From assembly GCA_017859395.1 (NCBI GenBank), contig JAFMNE010000012.1, positions 1-52,204 of the forward strand: DNA of 52,204 nucleotides, given 5' to 3'. A program made the translations under genes and the position numbers. The stretch's first letter is position 1, and each line of letters opens with the position of its first letter. Under the pieces are notes generated by a model, which saw only the letters and a program-made list of their open reading frames with translations, was not told the origin of the DNA and made no database searches. Positions 36,130-45,915 of this stretch are shown here, one piece after another. This DNA is from Ilumatobacteraceae bacterium (GTDB taxonomy: Bacteria; Actinomycetota; Acidimicrobiia; Acidimicrobiales; Ilumatobacteraceae).

Positions 36130-37128
36130 CTAACCCGCGTGGCGATTCAACAACATCGCATCCCCAAACGAGAGCATGCGGTAGTTCTGCTCGACCGCAT
36201 GCTCGTACAGGTGCCGCCAGCGATCGCCGACAAGCGCATGGATCATCACCAAGAGGGTGCTACGAGGAAGATGAAAATTGGTCAGCAGGAGATCGACGAC
36301 GCGCCATTCATGCCCACTGCGAATGAACAAGTCTGTACGTCCATTGAGTGAACCAGTCAGTGCTGCGCTTTCGAGGGCTCGAGCTGAGGTTGTGCCGACA
36401 GCGATTACCCGGTTTGCCTCGCGACACCGGTCAAGCGTGTCCGAGGGAACCCGGTAGCGCTCTGAGTGCATGGCGTGGTCGTCCAGGTCCTCAACTGTGA
36501 CCGGACGAAACGTATCGAGACCGACCACGAGTTCGACCGAGGCGATCTCGGCGCCTGCCGCGCAGATGGCATCGACCAAACGAGGCGTGAAATGTAAGCC
36601 CGCTGTCGGTGCCGCGGCCGATGCCGCCTCTTGGGCGAACATGGTCTGGTAGCGGTCTCGGTCTCTGAGCGGTGTGGTGATGTAGGGCGGTAGCGGCACC
36701 TCGCCATCGCGAGTGGCGACATCGAGCGGCACGCAGAATTCGACCTCAAATGTTGTGCCGTCGTCAGGATCCCGTCCGGTGACGAACCCGATCACCGCGT
36801 CGCCCGACAGCAGTTCCGTGCCTGCGCGAAGCCGACGACCCGGACGAGCGAGAACCTGCCAACGATTCTCGTCGCGCTGGTCGAGCAAGAGAATTTCGAC
36901 CTCCCCGCCGGTGCGTTTGCGCAGATGAATGCGCGCCGGAAGCACTCGTGTTTCATTAACCACAACAAGATCGCCCGGTCCGACAAGATGGGCAAGGTCG
37001 GTCATCGTGCCGTCATCTGGTGTGGTCGCACCCCTGTCGATGAGCAGGCGCGCGGCGTCTCGCGGTTCGCAGGGTTCCTGAGCGATCAATTGGCTCGGAA
37101 GGTCGTAATCAAATTCGCTGATTTTCAC
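36130..37128 (-). CDS. queA: S-adenosylmethionine:tRNA ribosyltransferase-isomerase
   Basis: Adds the epoxycyclopentane ring (from SAM) to preQ1 in tRNA, giving epoxyqueuosine (332 aa). Family signatures: [19 protein letters not shown] start, PTAGLHFTP near 173, [10 protein letters not shown] near 244, and [11 protein letters not shown] near 283. The ATG overlaps the ruvB stop by four bases, so it belongs to the ruvCAB transcript. Confidence 0.96.
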   Translation of the reverse strand: MKISEFDYDLPSQLIAQEPCEPRDAARLLIDRGATTPDDGTMTDLAHLVGPGDLVVVNETRVLPARIHLRKRTGGEVEILLLDQRDENRWQVLARPGRRLRAGTELLSGDAVIGFVTGRDPDDGTTFEVEFCVPLDVATRDGEVPLPPYITTPLRDRDRYQTMFAQEAASAAAPTAGLHFTPRLVDAICAAGAEIASVELVVGLDTFRPVTVEDLDDHAMHSERYRVPSDTLDRCREANRVIAVGTTSARALESAALTGSLNGRTDLFIRSGHEWRVVDLLLTNFHLPRSTLLVMIHALVGDRWRHLYEHAVEQNYRMLSFGDAMLLNRHAG

Positions 37129-38153
37129 TGGCCGTCGAAGAGGTTGGCCGGTCGATCCGGTGGCTCATGATTGAGATGCCGATATGCCGCATCAAGAGCG
37201 ATTCTTCCTCGTGGTGTTCGAGAAATGAGCCCTTGCTGGATGAGGAATGGTTCATGGACGTCCTCGACCGTCTCGGGTTGTTCAGAGACGGCAATCGCAA
37301 GGGTCGACAGACCGACTGGGCCGCCATTGAAGCGGCTGCAGAGCGCGTCGAGTACCGCACGGTCAGAGCGATCAAGTCCGAGATGGTCAACCCCGAATAC
37401 CTCAAGGCCATCAGCAGCAACCCCAGAGGTGATTCGGCCGTCGGCTCGAACCTCTGCAAAGTCTCGCACGCGCCGCAGGAGGCGGTTGGCGATTCGTGGC
37501 GTGCCGCGAGAACGCCGAGCAATTTCGATCGCCCCGTCGTCGTCGATCGACACGTTCAAGATGGACGCCGCGCGCAGCACGATGGCGGTCAGTTCATCGG
37601 GCGTGTAGTACTCAAGGCGAGCCACGAAACCGAAGCGGTCGCGCAAGGGGCCCGTAATCATGCCGGTCCTTGTCGTCGCCCCAACGAGGGTGAACGGCGC
37701 CATGGTCAGGCGAATACTGGTCGCTGCCGGCCCCTTTCCGACCACGATGTCAAGCTGGAAATCCTCCATGGCGGGATAGAGGATCTCTTCGACTGCGCGA
37801 GGTAGACGGTGGATTTCGTCAATGAAGAGAACATCGCCGTCACCGAGTTTGGTCAAGATGGCCGCCAGATCGCCTGCTCGCTCCAGCGCCGGTCCCGATG
37901 TCACATGCAAGCTGACACCCATATCGTGAGCGATGATCCCGGCGAGTGTGGTTTTACCAAGCCCAGGAGGACCTGCAAACAACAGGTGATCGACACTTTG
38001 TCCACGGCGTCGCGCCGCTTCGAGAACAATGTCAAGGTGTTCACGCAACCGTGGTTGCCCGATGAACTCATCGAGAGATCGTGGACGGAGGCCAGACTCG
38101 ATGTCGGCTTCGGCGTCATCGGTCAATTCGCCGTCGAGAAATTCTTCACGCAT
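37125..38153 (-). CDS. ruvB: Holliday junction helicase subunit RuvB
   Basis: AAA+ motor that drives branch migration (342 aa). Walker A GPPGLGKT at 61-68, Walker [11 protein letters not shown] near 110, sensor GATTRTGM, and a C-terminal winged helix with [17 protein letters not shown] at 38153 gives an eight-base overlap with ruvA; the frame continues to 38204. Confidence 0.97.
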   Translation of the reverse strand: MREEFLDGELTDDAEADIESGLRPRSLDEFIGQPRLREHLDIVLEAARRRGQSVDHLLFAGPPGLGKTTLAGIIAHDMGVSLHVTSGPALERAGDLAAILTKLGDGDVLFIDEIHRLPRAVEEILYPAMEDFQLDIVVGKGPAATSIRLTMAPFTLVGATTRTGMITGPLRDRFGFVARLEYYTPDELTAIVLRAASILNVSIDDDGAIEIARRSRGTPRIANRLLRRVRDFAEVRADGRITSGVAADGLEVFGVDHLGLDRSDRAVLDALCSRFNGGPVGLSTLAIAVSEQPETVEDVHEPFLIQQGLISRTPRGRIALDAAYRHLNHEPPDRPANLFDGQ

Positions 38154-38727
38154 CGGAGCCAGCCAGATAGCCGAGCGCCGCGCGCAATGCGCCCGAGGCA
38201 TCAAGATCGGACGGAAGTACGGCCAGCGCGTTGTTCACCTCGGCCGAGGAGTAGCCGAGCTGTTCGAGGGCGGCTCGTACATCGGCGGTCACGCCAGTTG
38301 CCGTGTTCACCGTGCCGATATCTGGCAGCGACAGTCGGTTACGAAGTTCAACAATCAGTCGCTCGGCGGTCTTCGGCCCGACACCTGGAACCGCCGTCAA
38401 GGCAGCGGTGTTGTTCTGAGCAACATGGTCGACCAGGTCTGCGGGACGGTGCACCCCGAGGATGGCCAGGCCGAGGGCCGGCCCGACCCCGTGAGTCGCG
38501 ATCAGAATTCGAAATGCTGCGCGTTCCGCCGGATCGATGAATCCAAAGAGCGTCTGTGCATCCTCGCGGATGTGGTGGTGAATGCGCAGACGCGCTGTTT
38601 CGCCGATAGTGACCGACGCGGCAGCAGACGCCGTCATCGTCACCTCGTAGCCCACCCCCGCGGTCTCGACGATAACGACACCACTGGGATCAACCTCCGC
38701 GATCACTCCGGTGAGCGTGGCGATCAT
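38146..38727 (-). CDS. ruvA: Holliday junction DNA-binding subunit RuvA
   Basis: Tetrameric junction-binding protein (193 aa). N-terminal OB fold ([12 protein letters not shown] start), two helix-hairpin-helix motifs ([13 protein letters not shown] and [16 protein letters not shown]), and the small C-terminal domain that binds RuvB. ATG at 38727 overlaps the ruvC stop by four bases. Confidence 0.96.
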   Translation of the reverse strand: MIATLTGVIAEVDPSGVVIVETAGVGYEVTMTASAAASVTIGETARLRIHHHIREDAQTLFGFIDPAERAAFRILIATHGVGPALGLAILGVHRPADLVDHVAQNNTAALTAVPGVGPKTAERLIVELRNRLSLPDIGTVNTATGVTADVRAALEQLGYSSAEVNNALAVLPSDLDASGALRAALGYLAGSDA

Positions 38728-39248
38728 CTGAGCACCATGTGTAACGGTTCGACCGCCAGATGGCACAGTGCTATCGCTGCAGCGTCGGCGGCATCTGCTG
38801 GACGGGGTGTCGTTGCGAGGCCGAGACGAAGTTTGACCATCTTCTGAATTTGAGCCTTGTCAGCAGCGCCGTAACCGGCAACAGTTTCCTTGATCTGATT
38901 CGGTGTGTACTGCACAACCTCGCACCCCCGTGCTCTGGCTTCGACGAGGGCAATTCCGCTGGCCTGGCCGACGCTCATCGCCGTGCGGACATTTGCCTGG
39001 AAAAACACGCGCTCGATAGCCACGACATCGGGAGTGAATTCGTCGAGCAGTTCAGCTATGTCGTCACGCAACGCAAGTAGCCGATCGGCGAGATCGTCCG
39101 TGGCTGAGGTCCGGATGACGCCGAGCGATAGTGAGACGGCAGCGTTATGGCTTCCTTCGATGACTGCGTATCCGCAACGCGTCAGACCAGGGTCGATGCC
39201 CACCACCCGCCGGCGGCGATGTCCCTGGGCGACGGAAGGTACGAACAC
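38724..39248 (-). CDS. ruvC: Crossover junction endodeoxyribonuclease RuvC
   Basis: Resolves Holliday junctions (174 aa). Active-site acids: Asp19 in VGIDPGLTRCG, Glu in IERVFFQ, and the Asp pair in DAADAAAIA near the C-terminus. The frame is open to 39314, but GTG at 39248 is supported twice: it gives the usual length and has a TAGGAT hexamer seven bases upstream. It starts the ruvC-ruvA-ruvB-queA run. Confidence 0.95.
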   Translation of the reverse strand: MFVPSVAQGHRRRRVVGIDPGLTRCGYAVIEGSHNAAVSLSLGVIRTSATDDLADRLLALRDDIAELLDEFTPDVVAIERVFFQANVRTAMSVGQASGIALVEARARGCEVVQYTPNQIKETVAGYGAADKAQIQKMVKLRLGLATTPRPADAADAAAIALCHLAVEPLHMVLR

Positions 39249-39255
39249 AGGTTCG

Positions 39256-39261
39256 ATCCTA
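39256..39261 (-). promoter_or_regulatory. Predicted -10 element of ruvCAB-queA
   Basis: TAGGAT on the minus strand, seven bases (cgaacct) before the GTG at 39248, in the 40-base gap after the peroxiredoxin gene. Same hexamer and spacing as before the M48-like gene. Confidence 0.55.
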
Positions 39262-39288
39262 GTTCCGCCATCCCGGTTGTTCGTTGAC

Positions 39289-39753
39289 CTATTCCGAGAT
39301 CTCCTGCAGCGCATGAACTAGTTCGCTCACCGGCCGATACGTCAACCCCGCCATTGCACGGTGGGCGTAGCGGATGGTCAAATTGGCATCGCAGATGAAA
39401 ACACTGCGCCGGAGGAACCCGAGCGGTCCGAGGGTGCCATATGCGCCCGCGACCGACTTATCGGTGTCGGCCAGCAAGGGAAAAGCGAGGTCATGTCGAG
39501 CAACGAACGCTTCATGAGAGTCGACGCCTTGAGTCGATATCCCAAGGATCTGGGCGTCCAATGCGCTGAAATTCTCGAGTCCGTCGTTGTAGGAAATGAG
39601 TTGTTTGGTGCACACCGGCGTGTCGTCGCCGGGATAGAAAACGATCACCACTGGACGACCGCGATAGTCCTCAAGGCTGTACTCACGTCCACCGGTTCCG
39701 GGAAGCGTGAACGGTGGCGCCTCGTCACCAACACCTACGCCACGAAAACTCAT
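39289..39753 (-). CDS. Peroxiredoxin, BCP/AhpC-TSA family
   Basis: Thiol peroxidase that reduces hydroperoxides (154 aa). The peroxidatic Cys48 lies in DDTPVCTKQ. The resolving Cys usually found five residues later in BCP is missing; the only other cysteine is Cys121 in VFICDAN. It would act as a 1-Cys enzyme or use Cys121. The ATG overlaps the yebC stop by four bases. A mycothiol-linked recycling system would fit the mshC gene in this window, but that is inference. Confidence 0.9.
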   Translation of the reverse strand: MSFRGVGVGDEAPPFTLPGTGGREYSLEDYRGRPVVIVFYPGDDTPVCTKQLISYNDGLENFSALDAQILGISTQGVDSHEAFVARHDLAFPLLADTDKSVAGAYGTLGPLGFLRRSVFICDANLTIRYAHRAMAGLTYRPVSELVHALQEISE

Positions 39754-40499
39754 TCGGCTGCATCCTCCATCATCTCTTCGGTCATATCAAAATTCGCGAA
39801 TACATCTTGGACGTCGTCGTTATCCTCAATTGCGGACATCACGCGCAGAATCTTGCGGGCGGTGTCGAGGTCGTCCACCTGAATGGCATTTTCAGCAATA
39901 AGTGGCGCATCGGCGGACAACACGGTCTGCCCAGCTGCCGACAACGCATCGGCCACTGCGGCGACCTGAGATGGTTCGCATTCGACACGCCAGTGATCGC
40001 CATCTCGCGCCACATCATCTGCGCCAGTATCAAGCGCGAGCATCATCACGTCATCCTCAGGTAGGTCACCGGCGATGACAACCATGCCTTTGCGCGCAAA
40101 TTGCCAACTCACCGCACCGGGTTCGGCCATAGACCCACCGTGTTTGGTGAAGACATTCCGGATCTCTGCACCGGTTCGGTTGCGGTTGTCGGTCAGCACA
40201 TCAATGAGGACAGCTACTCCCCCGGGTGCATACCCCTCATAGAGAATCGATTCGTACGAGTCCGCGCCCTGCTCACCCGTCCCGCGTTTGATGGCCCGGT
40301 CAATGGCATCGTTCGTCATCTGCGACGCCTTCGCTTTGGCGACCGCCGTGCGCAGGCTGGGGTTCATGTCGGGGTCGCCGCCACTGGAACGGGCCGCGAC
40401 CTCAATTTGACGCGCCAACTTCGCGAACAACTTGCCGCGCGCCTTATCCGCCGCGCCCTTTTTATGTTTGATGGTTGCCCATTTGGAATGCCCGGACAT
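39750..40499 (-). CDS. YebC/PmpR family protein
   Basis: YebC-family protein (249 aa), known as a transcriptional regulator in some bacteria and a ribosome-associated translation factor in others. Conserved N-terminus [26 protein letters not shown]-like segment IKRGTGEQ, and [10 protein letters not shown] near 88. Three starts lie in a row (TTG 40505, ATG 40502, ATG 40499). GGAGG sits six bases before 40499, which gives the standard N-terminus. Between pdxT and ruvC, its usual actinobacterial position. Confidence 0.95.
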   Translation of the reverse strand: MSGHSKWATIKHKKGAADKARGKLFAKLARQIEVAARSSGGDPDMNPSLRTAVAKAKASQMTNDAIDRAIKRGTGEQGADSYESILYEGYAPGGVAVLIDVLTDNRNRTGAEIRNVFTKHGGSMAEPGAVSWQFARKGMVVIAGDLPEDDVMMLALDTGADDVARDGDHWRVECEPSQVAAVADALSAAGQTVLSADAPLIAENAIQVDDLDTARKILRVMSAIEDNDDVQDVFANFDMTEEMMEDAAE

Positions 40500-40501
40500 C
40501 A

Positions 40502-41095
40502 TCAACCTCCCTGCATGCGTGAATCCTGCAAACCAGCGACAAAAATCTCGTGGATTCTCGTATCGCCGGTCAATTCCGGGTGGAAGGATGCCATGAGATG
40601 ACGTCCCTCACGTACGAGAACCGGATCAGAGCCGTAGTGCGCCACGACAGCGACATCCGCGCCCATCGACACGATGCGTGGAGCCCTGATGAACACCGCG
40701 TGGAACGTGTGCCCATCCACGTCAATATCCACTTCGAAACTGTCACGTTGTCGGCCGTACCCATTGCGCTGAACCGTGAGGTCCATAATGCCGAGCGCGT
40801 GCTGATCATCGCGACCATCTTCAATCGTGGTGGACGCGAGGATCATTCCCGCACAGGTTCCGAACACACCTAGCCCATTATCCACAGCCTGCTGCAACGG
40901 TTCGAGCACACCAGATGACTCGAGCAGCATCGACATCGTCGTGCTCTCGCCTCCGGGGATGATCAGACCGTCTAGGCCGTCAAGATCATCAGGCACTCGC
41001 ACTGGCGCCGAAGGGCAGCCAATCGACGATAGGGCCCGCATGTGCGCCGGTGCCGCTCCTTGCAGTGCGAGCACCCCAAGCCGCGGGACGCTCAC
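40502..41095 (-). CDS. pdxT: Pyridoxal 5'-phosphate synthase glutaminase subunit
   Basis: Releases ammonia from glutamine for PdxS (197 aa). Class I amidotransferase triad: Cys in FGTCAGM, His and Glu in SFHPEL; PGGESTT is the oxyanion and substrate loop. GTG at 41095 overlaps the pdxS stop by four bases (GTGA); a TTG at 41098 is also open. Confidence 0.96.
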   Translation of the reverse strand: MSVPRLGVLALQGAAPAHMRALSSIGCPSAPVRVPDDLDGLDGLIIPGGESTTMSMLLESSGVLEPLQQAVDNGLGVFGTCAGMILASTTIEDGRDDQHALGIMDLTVQRNGYGRQRDSFEVDIDVDGHTFHAVFIRAPRIVSMGADVAVVAHYGSDPVLVREGRHLMASFHPELTGDTRIHEIFVAGLQDSRMQGG

Positions 41096-41985
41096 CAACC
41101 GCGCTCAGCGTAGCGCTCGTTCACATCGTCCATGCCAATGCCGGTCATCGGAGCTCCCAAACCGCGGCTCACTTTGGCCAAGATGGCCGGATCACGGAAA
41201 TGGGTCGTGGCTTCGACGATGGCGCGGGCGCGAGGAGCCGGGTCGTCGCTCTTGAAGATGCCGGAACCAACAAACACCGCCTCGGCCCCAAGTTGCATGG
41301 CCATCGCCGCATCTGCGGGCGTCGCGATACCGCCCGCACAAAACAATGGCACCGGCAGCGATCCCGACTCAGCCAGTTCTTGCACCAGCGGCAGCGGTGC
41401 TTGGAGACGCTTCGCCCAGTCGAACAGTTCGGCCGAATCCGCCTGGCCAACACGACGGATATCACCCAGAATCGACCGCAGATGACGAACGGCTTCAACG
41501 ATGTTTCCGGTACCGGCCTCACCTTTAGAGCGGATCATCGCGGCACCTTCGGAAATGCGTCGCAAAGCCTCCCCAAGGTTGGTCGCGCCGCATACGAACG
41601 GCGCGTCGAAAGCAAACTTGTCGATGTGGTGAGCCTCGTCGGCTGGTGTGAGAACTTCCGACTCGTCAATGAAGTCCACGCCCAAGGACTGGAGAATCTG
41701 CGCCTCGACGAAGTGCCCGATGCGGGCCTTGGCCATCACCGGGATCGAGACCGCGGCAATGATGCCGTCGATCATCTCTGGATCGCTCATTCGGGCGACG
41801 CCGCCATCCCGACGAATATCGGCAGGCACTCGCTCCAGCGCCATGACGGCGACGGCACCAGCGTCCTCGGCGACCTTCGCCTGCTCCGGCGTCACAACGT
41901 CCATGATGACGCCTCCGGACAACATCTCTGCGAGTCCACGCTTCACAGGGAACCGTCCGGTCACAGCACTTTGATTTTCGGCCAT
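41092..41985 (-). CDS. pdxS: Pyridoxal 5'-phosphate synthase lyase subunit
   Basis: Builds PLP from ribose-5-phosphate, glyceraldehyde-3-phosphate and ammonia supplied by PdxT (297 aa). Schiff-base lysine regions GVIMDVV and [10 protein letters not shown], plus SKGEAGTGN and [13 protein letters not shown], are all intact. A TAGATT hexamer six bases before the ATG suggests a leaderless pdxS-pdxT-yebC-peroxiredoxin transcript. Confidence 0.97.
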   Translation of the reverse strand: MAENQSAVTGRFPVKRGLAEMLSGGVIMDVVTPEQAKVAEDAGAVAVMALERVPADIRRDGGVARMSDPEMIDGIIAAVSIPVMAKARIGHFVEAQILQSLGVDFIDESEVLTPADEAHHIDKFAFDAPFVCGATNLGEALRRISEGAAMIRSKGEAGTGNIVEAVRHLRSILGDIRRVGQADSAELFDWAKRLQAPLPLVQELAESGSLPVPLFCAGGIATPADAAMAMQLGAEAVFVGSGIFKSDDPAPRARAIVEATTHFRDPAILAKVSRGLGAPMTGIGMDDVNERYAERGW

Positions 41986-41991
41986 AGGGTG

Positions 41992-41997
41992 AATCTA
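41992..41997 (-). promoter_or_regulatory. Predicted -10 element of pdxS-pdxT
   Basis: TAGATT on the minus strand, six bases (caccct) before the ATG at 41985, in the 47-base gap after the DUF3048 gene. Leaderless start inferred. Confidence 0.6.
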
Positions 41998-42032
41998 CTG
42001 CCGGTCGGAGATGCGGGACACTCTGTGCCCGT

Positions 42033-43172
42033 TCAGGAGACGTACATCACGTCGGCCGGATCGTTGCGCGGAAGCTCAACCCACGTCCGACCGGGGGATA
42101 GGCGCACTGGCGTGGTCGCGCTGTTATCCGTGAACAGCCCGATGGGATCAGTGTTGGACTCACGCATCCATACCGCAGGTCGCACGGTGCCATCGGTGAA
42201 CACGAGGGCATCACCTGACCCAACGGTCTGTGCCTCGGGACTGCGTGCATCGACCACACCGGAGCGGTACTCAACAAAGAGAACTACGACGTTGTCGGCT
42301 GACACCTGGCCCGTCAGTTCTGTCGGATGTTCCTCGCCCTTCTGCCACCTGAGGTAGCGACCACTGTCCGCATCGAATTCCCAGCGCACGTCGATTGAAT
42401 CCATTGTGATTTCGACAACCGATGCGGTATCGGCCTCGATTGTCTCGCCCTCGCGCAGATACTCGAATAGCTGCGGTGGTGCGGACGCATCCTCCGGGGC
42501 CTCCGCCCACAAGGTCTCAGTACTCGAGAACAGGTTGTGTGGCGCCCCGCCACGGCCATCGCGTCGGTAATAGGCATTCGCGTACCCGCCGACGTAGCTC
42601 AGGCTCACGAGGGAAGAATTGTTCACCAGGCGCGTGACGCCAGCGTTGCCACCTGACCAGGCGAACAAGGGGCTGTTCAGGTTTGTCAGAAGGTCAATGT
42701 CTTGGGCCCGGCCTGATCGGATCGGACCCACGGGGTCGCTCCCCTGAGAGTGAAATACCACCGCGAAGCGGGTGATGGCATCGTTGATGATCTCTTCGTA
42801 GACGATGTCGGCCTCGTTCAAACCGGTTTGTGGGAGCGCCTGGGAGTTGTTGGGAACCTTGACCACGAGAGCAGGTCGGTCGGGAATCAGGTCCGCGTCC
42901 TCGAGCGGGTGTCCGGTTAACGGCATACGGAACTCGGGCTCGCTGAGTTCGATGTCCTCGATGGTGACATCGCCGGGCGCTGCTGTCGCCGGGGTCGTGG
43001 TCGTTGCCTCGGCGCCCTCATCGTCGGCGGCTGGAACGGTCGTGGACGTGAGGTCATCGACCACGTCGGATACGACATCGAGAATGTCATCCGCTTCTCC
43101 CCCGCCACAAGCGGTCAATGTGAGCAGACCAACTGCGGCACACGCAGCAGCGGTACGAGTGATGGACGTCAT
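42033..43172 (-). CDS. DUF3048 domain lipoprotein (YerB-like)
   Basis: Exported lipoprotein of 379 aa. Signal peptide ends in LTAC with lipid Cys at residue 22, then an acidic Thr-rich linker to about 75. The DUF3048 domain follows, with RPALVVKVPN, QTGLNEADIVYEE, VGPIRSGR and the C-terminal half with WKGEEH-like and VWMRES segments. Function unknown; relatives are cell-envelope proteins. ATG at 43172 overlaps the stop of the M48-like gene by four bases, so the two are a pair. The frame is open upstream to 43271. Confidence 0.88.
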   Translation of the reverse strand: MTSITRTAAACAAVGLLTLTACGGGEADDILDVVSDVVDDLTSTTVPAADDEGAEATTTTPATAAPGDVTIEDIELSEPEFRMPLTGHPLEDADLIPDRPALVVKVPNNSQALPQTGLNEADIVYEEIINDAITRFAVVFHSQGSDPVGPIRSGRAQDIDLLTNLNSPLFAWSGGNAGVTRLVNNSSLVSLSYVGGYANAYYRRDGRGGAPHNLFSSTETLWAEAPEDASAPPQLFEYLREGETIEADTASVVEITMDSIDVRWEFDADSGRYLRWQKGEEHPTELTGQVSADNVVVLFVEYRSGVVDARSPEAQTVGSGDALVFTDGTVRPAVWMRESNTDPIGLFTDNSATTPVRLSPGRTWVELPRNDPADVMYVS

Positions 43173-43900
43173 GATTCCCTCAACATAGTGATGCGGTCGT
43201 GGATATCGGGGTGAACGGCGCCACCGGATGATGACGGATCGAACAGCCAGACGGTTGCCATCGTTGACCACTCACCTGGGACAACTGTTCCCGTCGACGC
43301 CGCCATCGCATAGGCGTCCGCAAGAGCCGGGGGAAATCTGGTGACGCGGGCTGCCGCGGCGTCATCCAAAAACAAGGAGTCCGGTTCGTAGGCCATACCG
43401 ATCGACCAGAGCCGCGACAGATCGCGACAATGGGCCGACAAAGTTGGGGATGTTGCGCGGACAAGCGCCGCGGCAACTAGTCCCTCCATCTCGACCACGC
43501 CGAGTTGCTCGCTGGCCCCGCGGGTGATGACGACGACTGGACTACGACCGTTGCGTGGGACCGAGGCGATGTTGATCGATTCTGCGTCAATCGTGTGCAG
43601 TTCGGCCTCACCTGACCCCGTCATCGTCGCAACCGACGACGCTAGGTTCACAACACGTGGTGATGCTCCCTGATCGGCGTGCTGCGTCAGCCGGTTGACG
43701 AGTTGGTCGGGGCGGGGCCGCATAGCGACCAGCGCTCCAATCGCACCGAGCACAACAATCGCAACGGCGGGAACAACGCCGCCGAGAACAGCGGCAACGA
43801 TTGCGGCGACAACGACAACAACAGCTGCGCCAACGACGCTCCGATTGAACCCGGCACGGGGTTCATCGACGAGGCGCGGGGCGCGTGGGGGCGATGACAT
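43169..43900 (-). CDS. Membrane protein resembling an M48 peptidase without the zinc motif
   Basis: Protein of 243 aa. Two membrane helices at about 21-40 and 41-60 are followed by a domain that matches the M48 (HtpX-like) layout: VVVITRGASEQL (123-133), the helix EMEGLVAAALVRA (137-149) where HExxH should be, LDDAAAARVTRFPPALADA (178-195) where the third-ligand helix is expected, and HPDIHDRITMLRES (230-243) as the usual C-terminal motif. At the HExxH position the residues are AALVR (144-148), so zinc binding is lost. Likely a pseudo-protease with a structural or regulatory role. Paired with the DUF3048 lipoprotein and next to pimA. The family match is by eye. Confidence 0.65.
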   Translation of the reverse strand: MSSPPRAPRLVDEPRAGFNRSVVGAAVVVVVAAIVAAVLGGVVPAVAIVVLGAIGALVAMRPRPDQLVNRLTQHADQGASPRVVNLASSVATMTGSGEAELHTIDAESINIASVPRNGRSPVVVITRGASEQLGVVEMEGLVAAALVRATSPTLSAHCRDLSRLWSIGMAYEPDSLFLDDAAAARVTRFPPALADAYAMAASTGTVVPGEWSTMATVWLFDPSSSGGAVHPDIHDRITMLRES

Positions 43901-43907
43901 CGTGGCG

Positions 43908-43913
43908 ATCCTA
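43908..43913 (-). promoter_or_regulatory. Predicted -10 element of the M48-like/DUF3048 pair
   Basis: TAGGAT on the minus strand, seven bases (cgccacg) before the ATG at 43900, in the 37-base gap after pimA. It supports this ATG over the open upstream frame and suggests the pair is transcribed apart from the PIM genes. Confidence 0.55.
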
Positions 43914-43937
43914 TGCCGTCCGTGATTGCGCCATCGG

Positions 43938-45029
43938 TCAATTCCGGTGGCGTGTATCTGCACGGGCATACAACTCTTCATAGGCTTCGGAGAGTCGATC
44001 CATGGAAAGCTCCGCGGCACGACGTCGTCCAGCCGTAGCCACACGCTGTCGGAGCGCATCATCGGTAATCAACTGCTCTAGGGCATCGGCTAGGGCCGCC
44101 GCATCAGCCGGTGGAACGAGAATGGCGTCGCATTCGTGCGTGGCGACGTTGCGATAGCCGGGTAGATCGCTGGCCACAACTGCAGCGCCATGCGCCATCG
44201 CCTCTGCAAGGACAATGCCAAACGACTCCCCTCCGAGTGATGGTGCGACCAAAACCTGTGACCCCTCGATGGCTGCATCTCGTTCCCCGTCACTGAGACG
44301 ACCGCACCACTGGATCCAGTCCATAGACGCAGTGGCCGCCTGCAAGTCCCGAGTTGCTGGCCCGTCACCGACGATACGCAATACGGGGCGATGCGCACGT
44401 TGTTCCAGCAGGCGCATCGCATCGACCAGCACGTGCAACCCCTTTCGCTCTTCGTGTCGACCGATGAAGACCAGCCCCTGTCGGTTGCCGGGTGCTCCAC
44501 CAGAGCTGTGATCGGCGACTCGGACCCCGTTGAACAACACGTGGTCAACATCGAAGTGCAGGTGCTCTCGGACGAGCTCCGCCGCGTCAGTGGAAACCGC
44601 AACCGACACGTCGAGCCGGTTCAGCAGACGACGAAGCGCCGGACCGAGATAGCGGTAGCTGGTTGACCGACCAGCTGCATGAAAGGTCCCAACCGTTGGC
44701 TGGGCGTGGAGGGTGAGGGCGGTGAGTGTCGGTCCTGGGGCCAAAGGTTCATGAAGGTGGACCAGATCGAACCGTTCATCGCGTAGCGCACGAATCGTGC
44801 GCAACGCCGATGACACATCGGGGGCGAGGGGTGCGACCGATCCATTCGCGGACGTGGGTAACGACTTCCCGAGGGGGGTGACATGTGCAACCGGTGGCGG
44901 CCCGTCGCATGGAGCCAGAACACGTACGTCGTGACCACGAGCCACGAGCGACTCTGCCAGGGATAAGACCTGATGTTGCACTCCACCTGGAACCGACAGC
45001 GAATACGGACAGATCATCCCAATCCGCAT
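43938..45029 (-). CDS. pimA: Phosphatidyl-myo-inositol mannosyltransferase
   Basis: GT4 glycosyltransferase (363 aa) that adds mannose from GDP-mannose to phosphatidylinositol, the first step to PIMs, on the inner face of the membrane. N-terminal PGGVQHQVLSLAESL acceptor loop; donor-site motifs GRHEERKGL and GESFGIVLAEAMA. ATG at 45029 lies one base after the patA stop; the frame is open to 45149. Assignment to PimA rests on the pgsA-patA-pimA order as well as sequence. Confidence 0.9.
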   Translation of the reverse strand: MRIGMICPYSLSVPGGVQHQVLSLAESLVARGHDVRVLAPCDGPPPVAHVTPLGKSLPTSANGSVAPLAPDVSSALRTIRALRDERFDLVHLHEPLAPGPTLTALTLHAQPTVGTFHAAGRSTSYRYLGPALRRLLNRLDVSVAVSTDAAELVREHLHFDVDHVLFNGVRVADHSSGGAPGNRQGLVFIGRHEERKGLHVLVDAMRLLEQRAHRPVLRIVGDGPATRDLQAATASMDWIQWCGRLSDGERDAAIEGSQVLVAPSLGGESFGIVLAEAMAHGAAVVASDLPGYRNVATHECDAILVPPADAAALADALEQLITDDALRQRVATAGRRRAAELSMDRLSEAYEELYARADTRHRN

Positions 45030-45030
45030 G

Positions 45031-45915
45031 TCACTCCGCTCCGTTCGGCGCATGATTCCAACGCGGCTGAAACATGTGCCACTGCTCCGGTGCGGCAGCA
45101 ATGAGCGCATCGAGCTCGTCAGCAAGACATTGCGTGACACGAGCGACATCGGTGCGCATGTTCTCCCGACGTTGGGTGTCTACCGGCGGGCGTACGAGAC
45201 CGATATGTCCGAGCCCAGGCCAGGTGGTGTACACCGCCGTTGGCAACAGAGTTGCCCCAGTTCGCAGAGCCAATGTTGCCGCACCCCCGGGGATCGTTGT
45301 GCTGTGACCAAAGAACTCGACCCTCACCCCGTCGCCGCTCAGGTCGCGATCGGACAGCAGGCACAGCACGCCATTGCGACGCAGGACGCCGAGGGCATCT
45401 TTACCGGCATCAGGCCCGAGCGGAATCACGGTGATTCCGACGGACTGCCGTACGGATCGGTGGAGTTCAAATACCTGATCATCGCCGAGTCGCTCGGCCA
45501 CTGCTGCCACCTCGACGCCGCGTAGTGCGAGCCATCGACCAGCCCATTCCCATCCGCCGAGATGCGGCAATGCGAGAATCGTGCCCTTGCCACGCTCGAT
45601 TGATGCGGCGACGTAGTCCCAGCCGTGGACGTCAATCCCATCACGGACTTCGGTGGCGCTGATTCCAGGCAGGCGAAAGGCTTCGAACCAGTACCGCAGA
45701 TATTCGGTGACTGCGCGGTCGCAACGTTGTCGCTCCCAGCGGCGGCCTACCGGCGCAACGACCGCGAGATTGGCTCGAACCCGCCGTCGGATAGACCGCG
45801 AGGTGATGCGCGACGCCAGCCCGGCACATTGACACACGGCGAGCGCAACACGCGGAGAAACTTTCGCCGAGAGCGTGACCGCAGTTCGTTGGACGCGGTA
45901 GTTCAGTGATGTCAC
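45031..45915 (-). CDS. patA: Phosphatidylinositol mannoside acyltransferase
   Basis: LpxL/HtrB-family acyltransferase (294 aa) that acylates the mannose of PIM1/PIM2. The H-x4-E catalytic motif is His118-Glu123 in PHLGGWEW; an N-terminal hydrophobic stretch (about 20-38) holds it at the membrane; FQPRWNH lies at the C-terminus. It overlaps pgsA by four bases and is followed directly by pimA. Confidence 0.9.
   Translation of the reverse strand: MTSLNYRVQRTAVTLSAKVSPRVALAVCQCAGLASRITSRSIRRRVRANLAVVAPVGRRWERQRCDRAVTEYLRYWFEAFRLPGISATEVRDGIDVHGWDYVAASIERGKGTILALPHLGGWEWAGRWLALRGVEVAAVAERLGDDQVFELHRSVRQSVGITVIPLGPDAGKDALGVLRRNGVLCLLSDRDLSGDGVRVEFFGHSTTIPGGAATLALRTGATLLPTAVYTTWPGLGHIGLVRPPVDTQRRENMRTDVARVTQCLADELDALIAAAPEQWHMFQPRWNHAPNGAE

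Noticed and set aside
41050-42357. Plus-strand frame of 435 codons
   Set aside because: Antisense to pdxS and the end of the DUF3048 gene, both of which are clear families.
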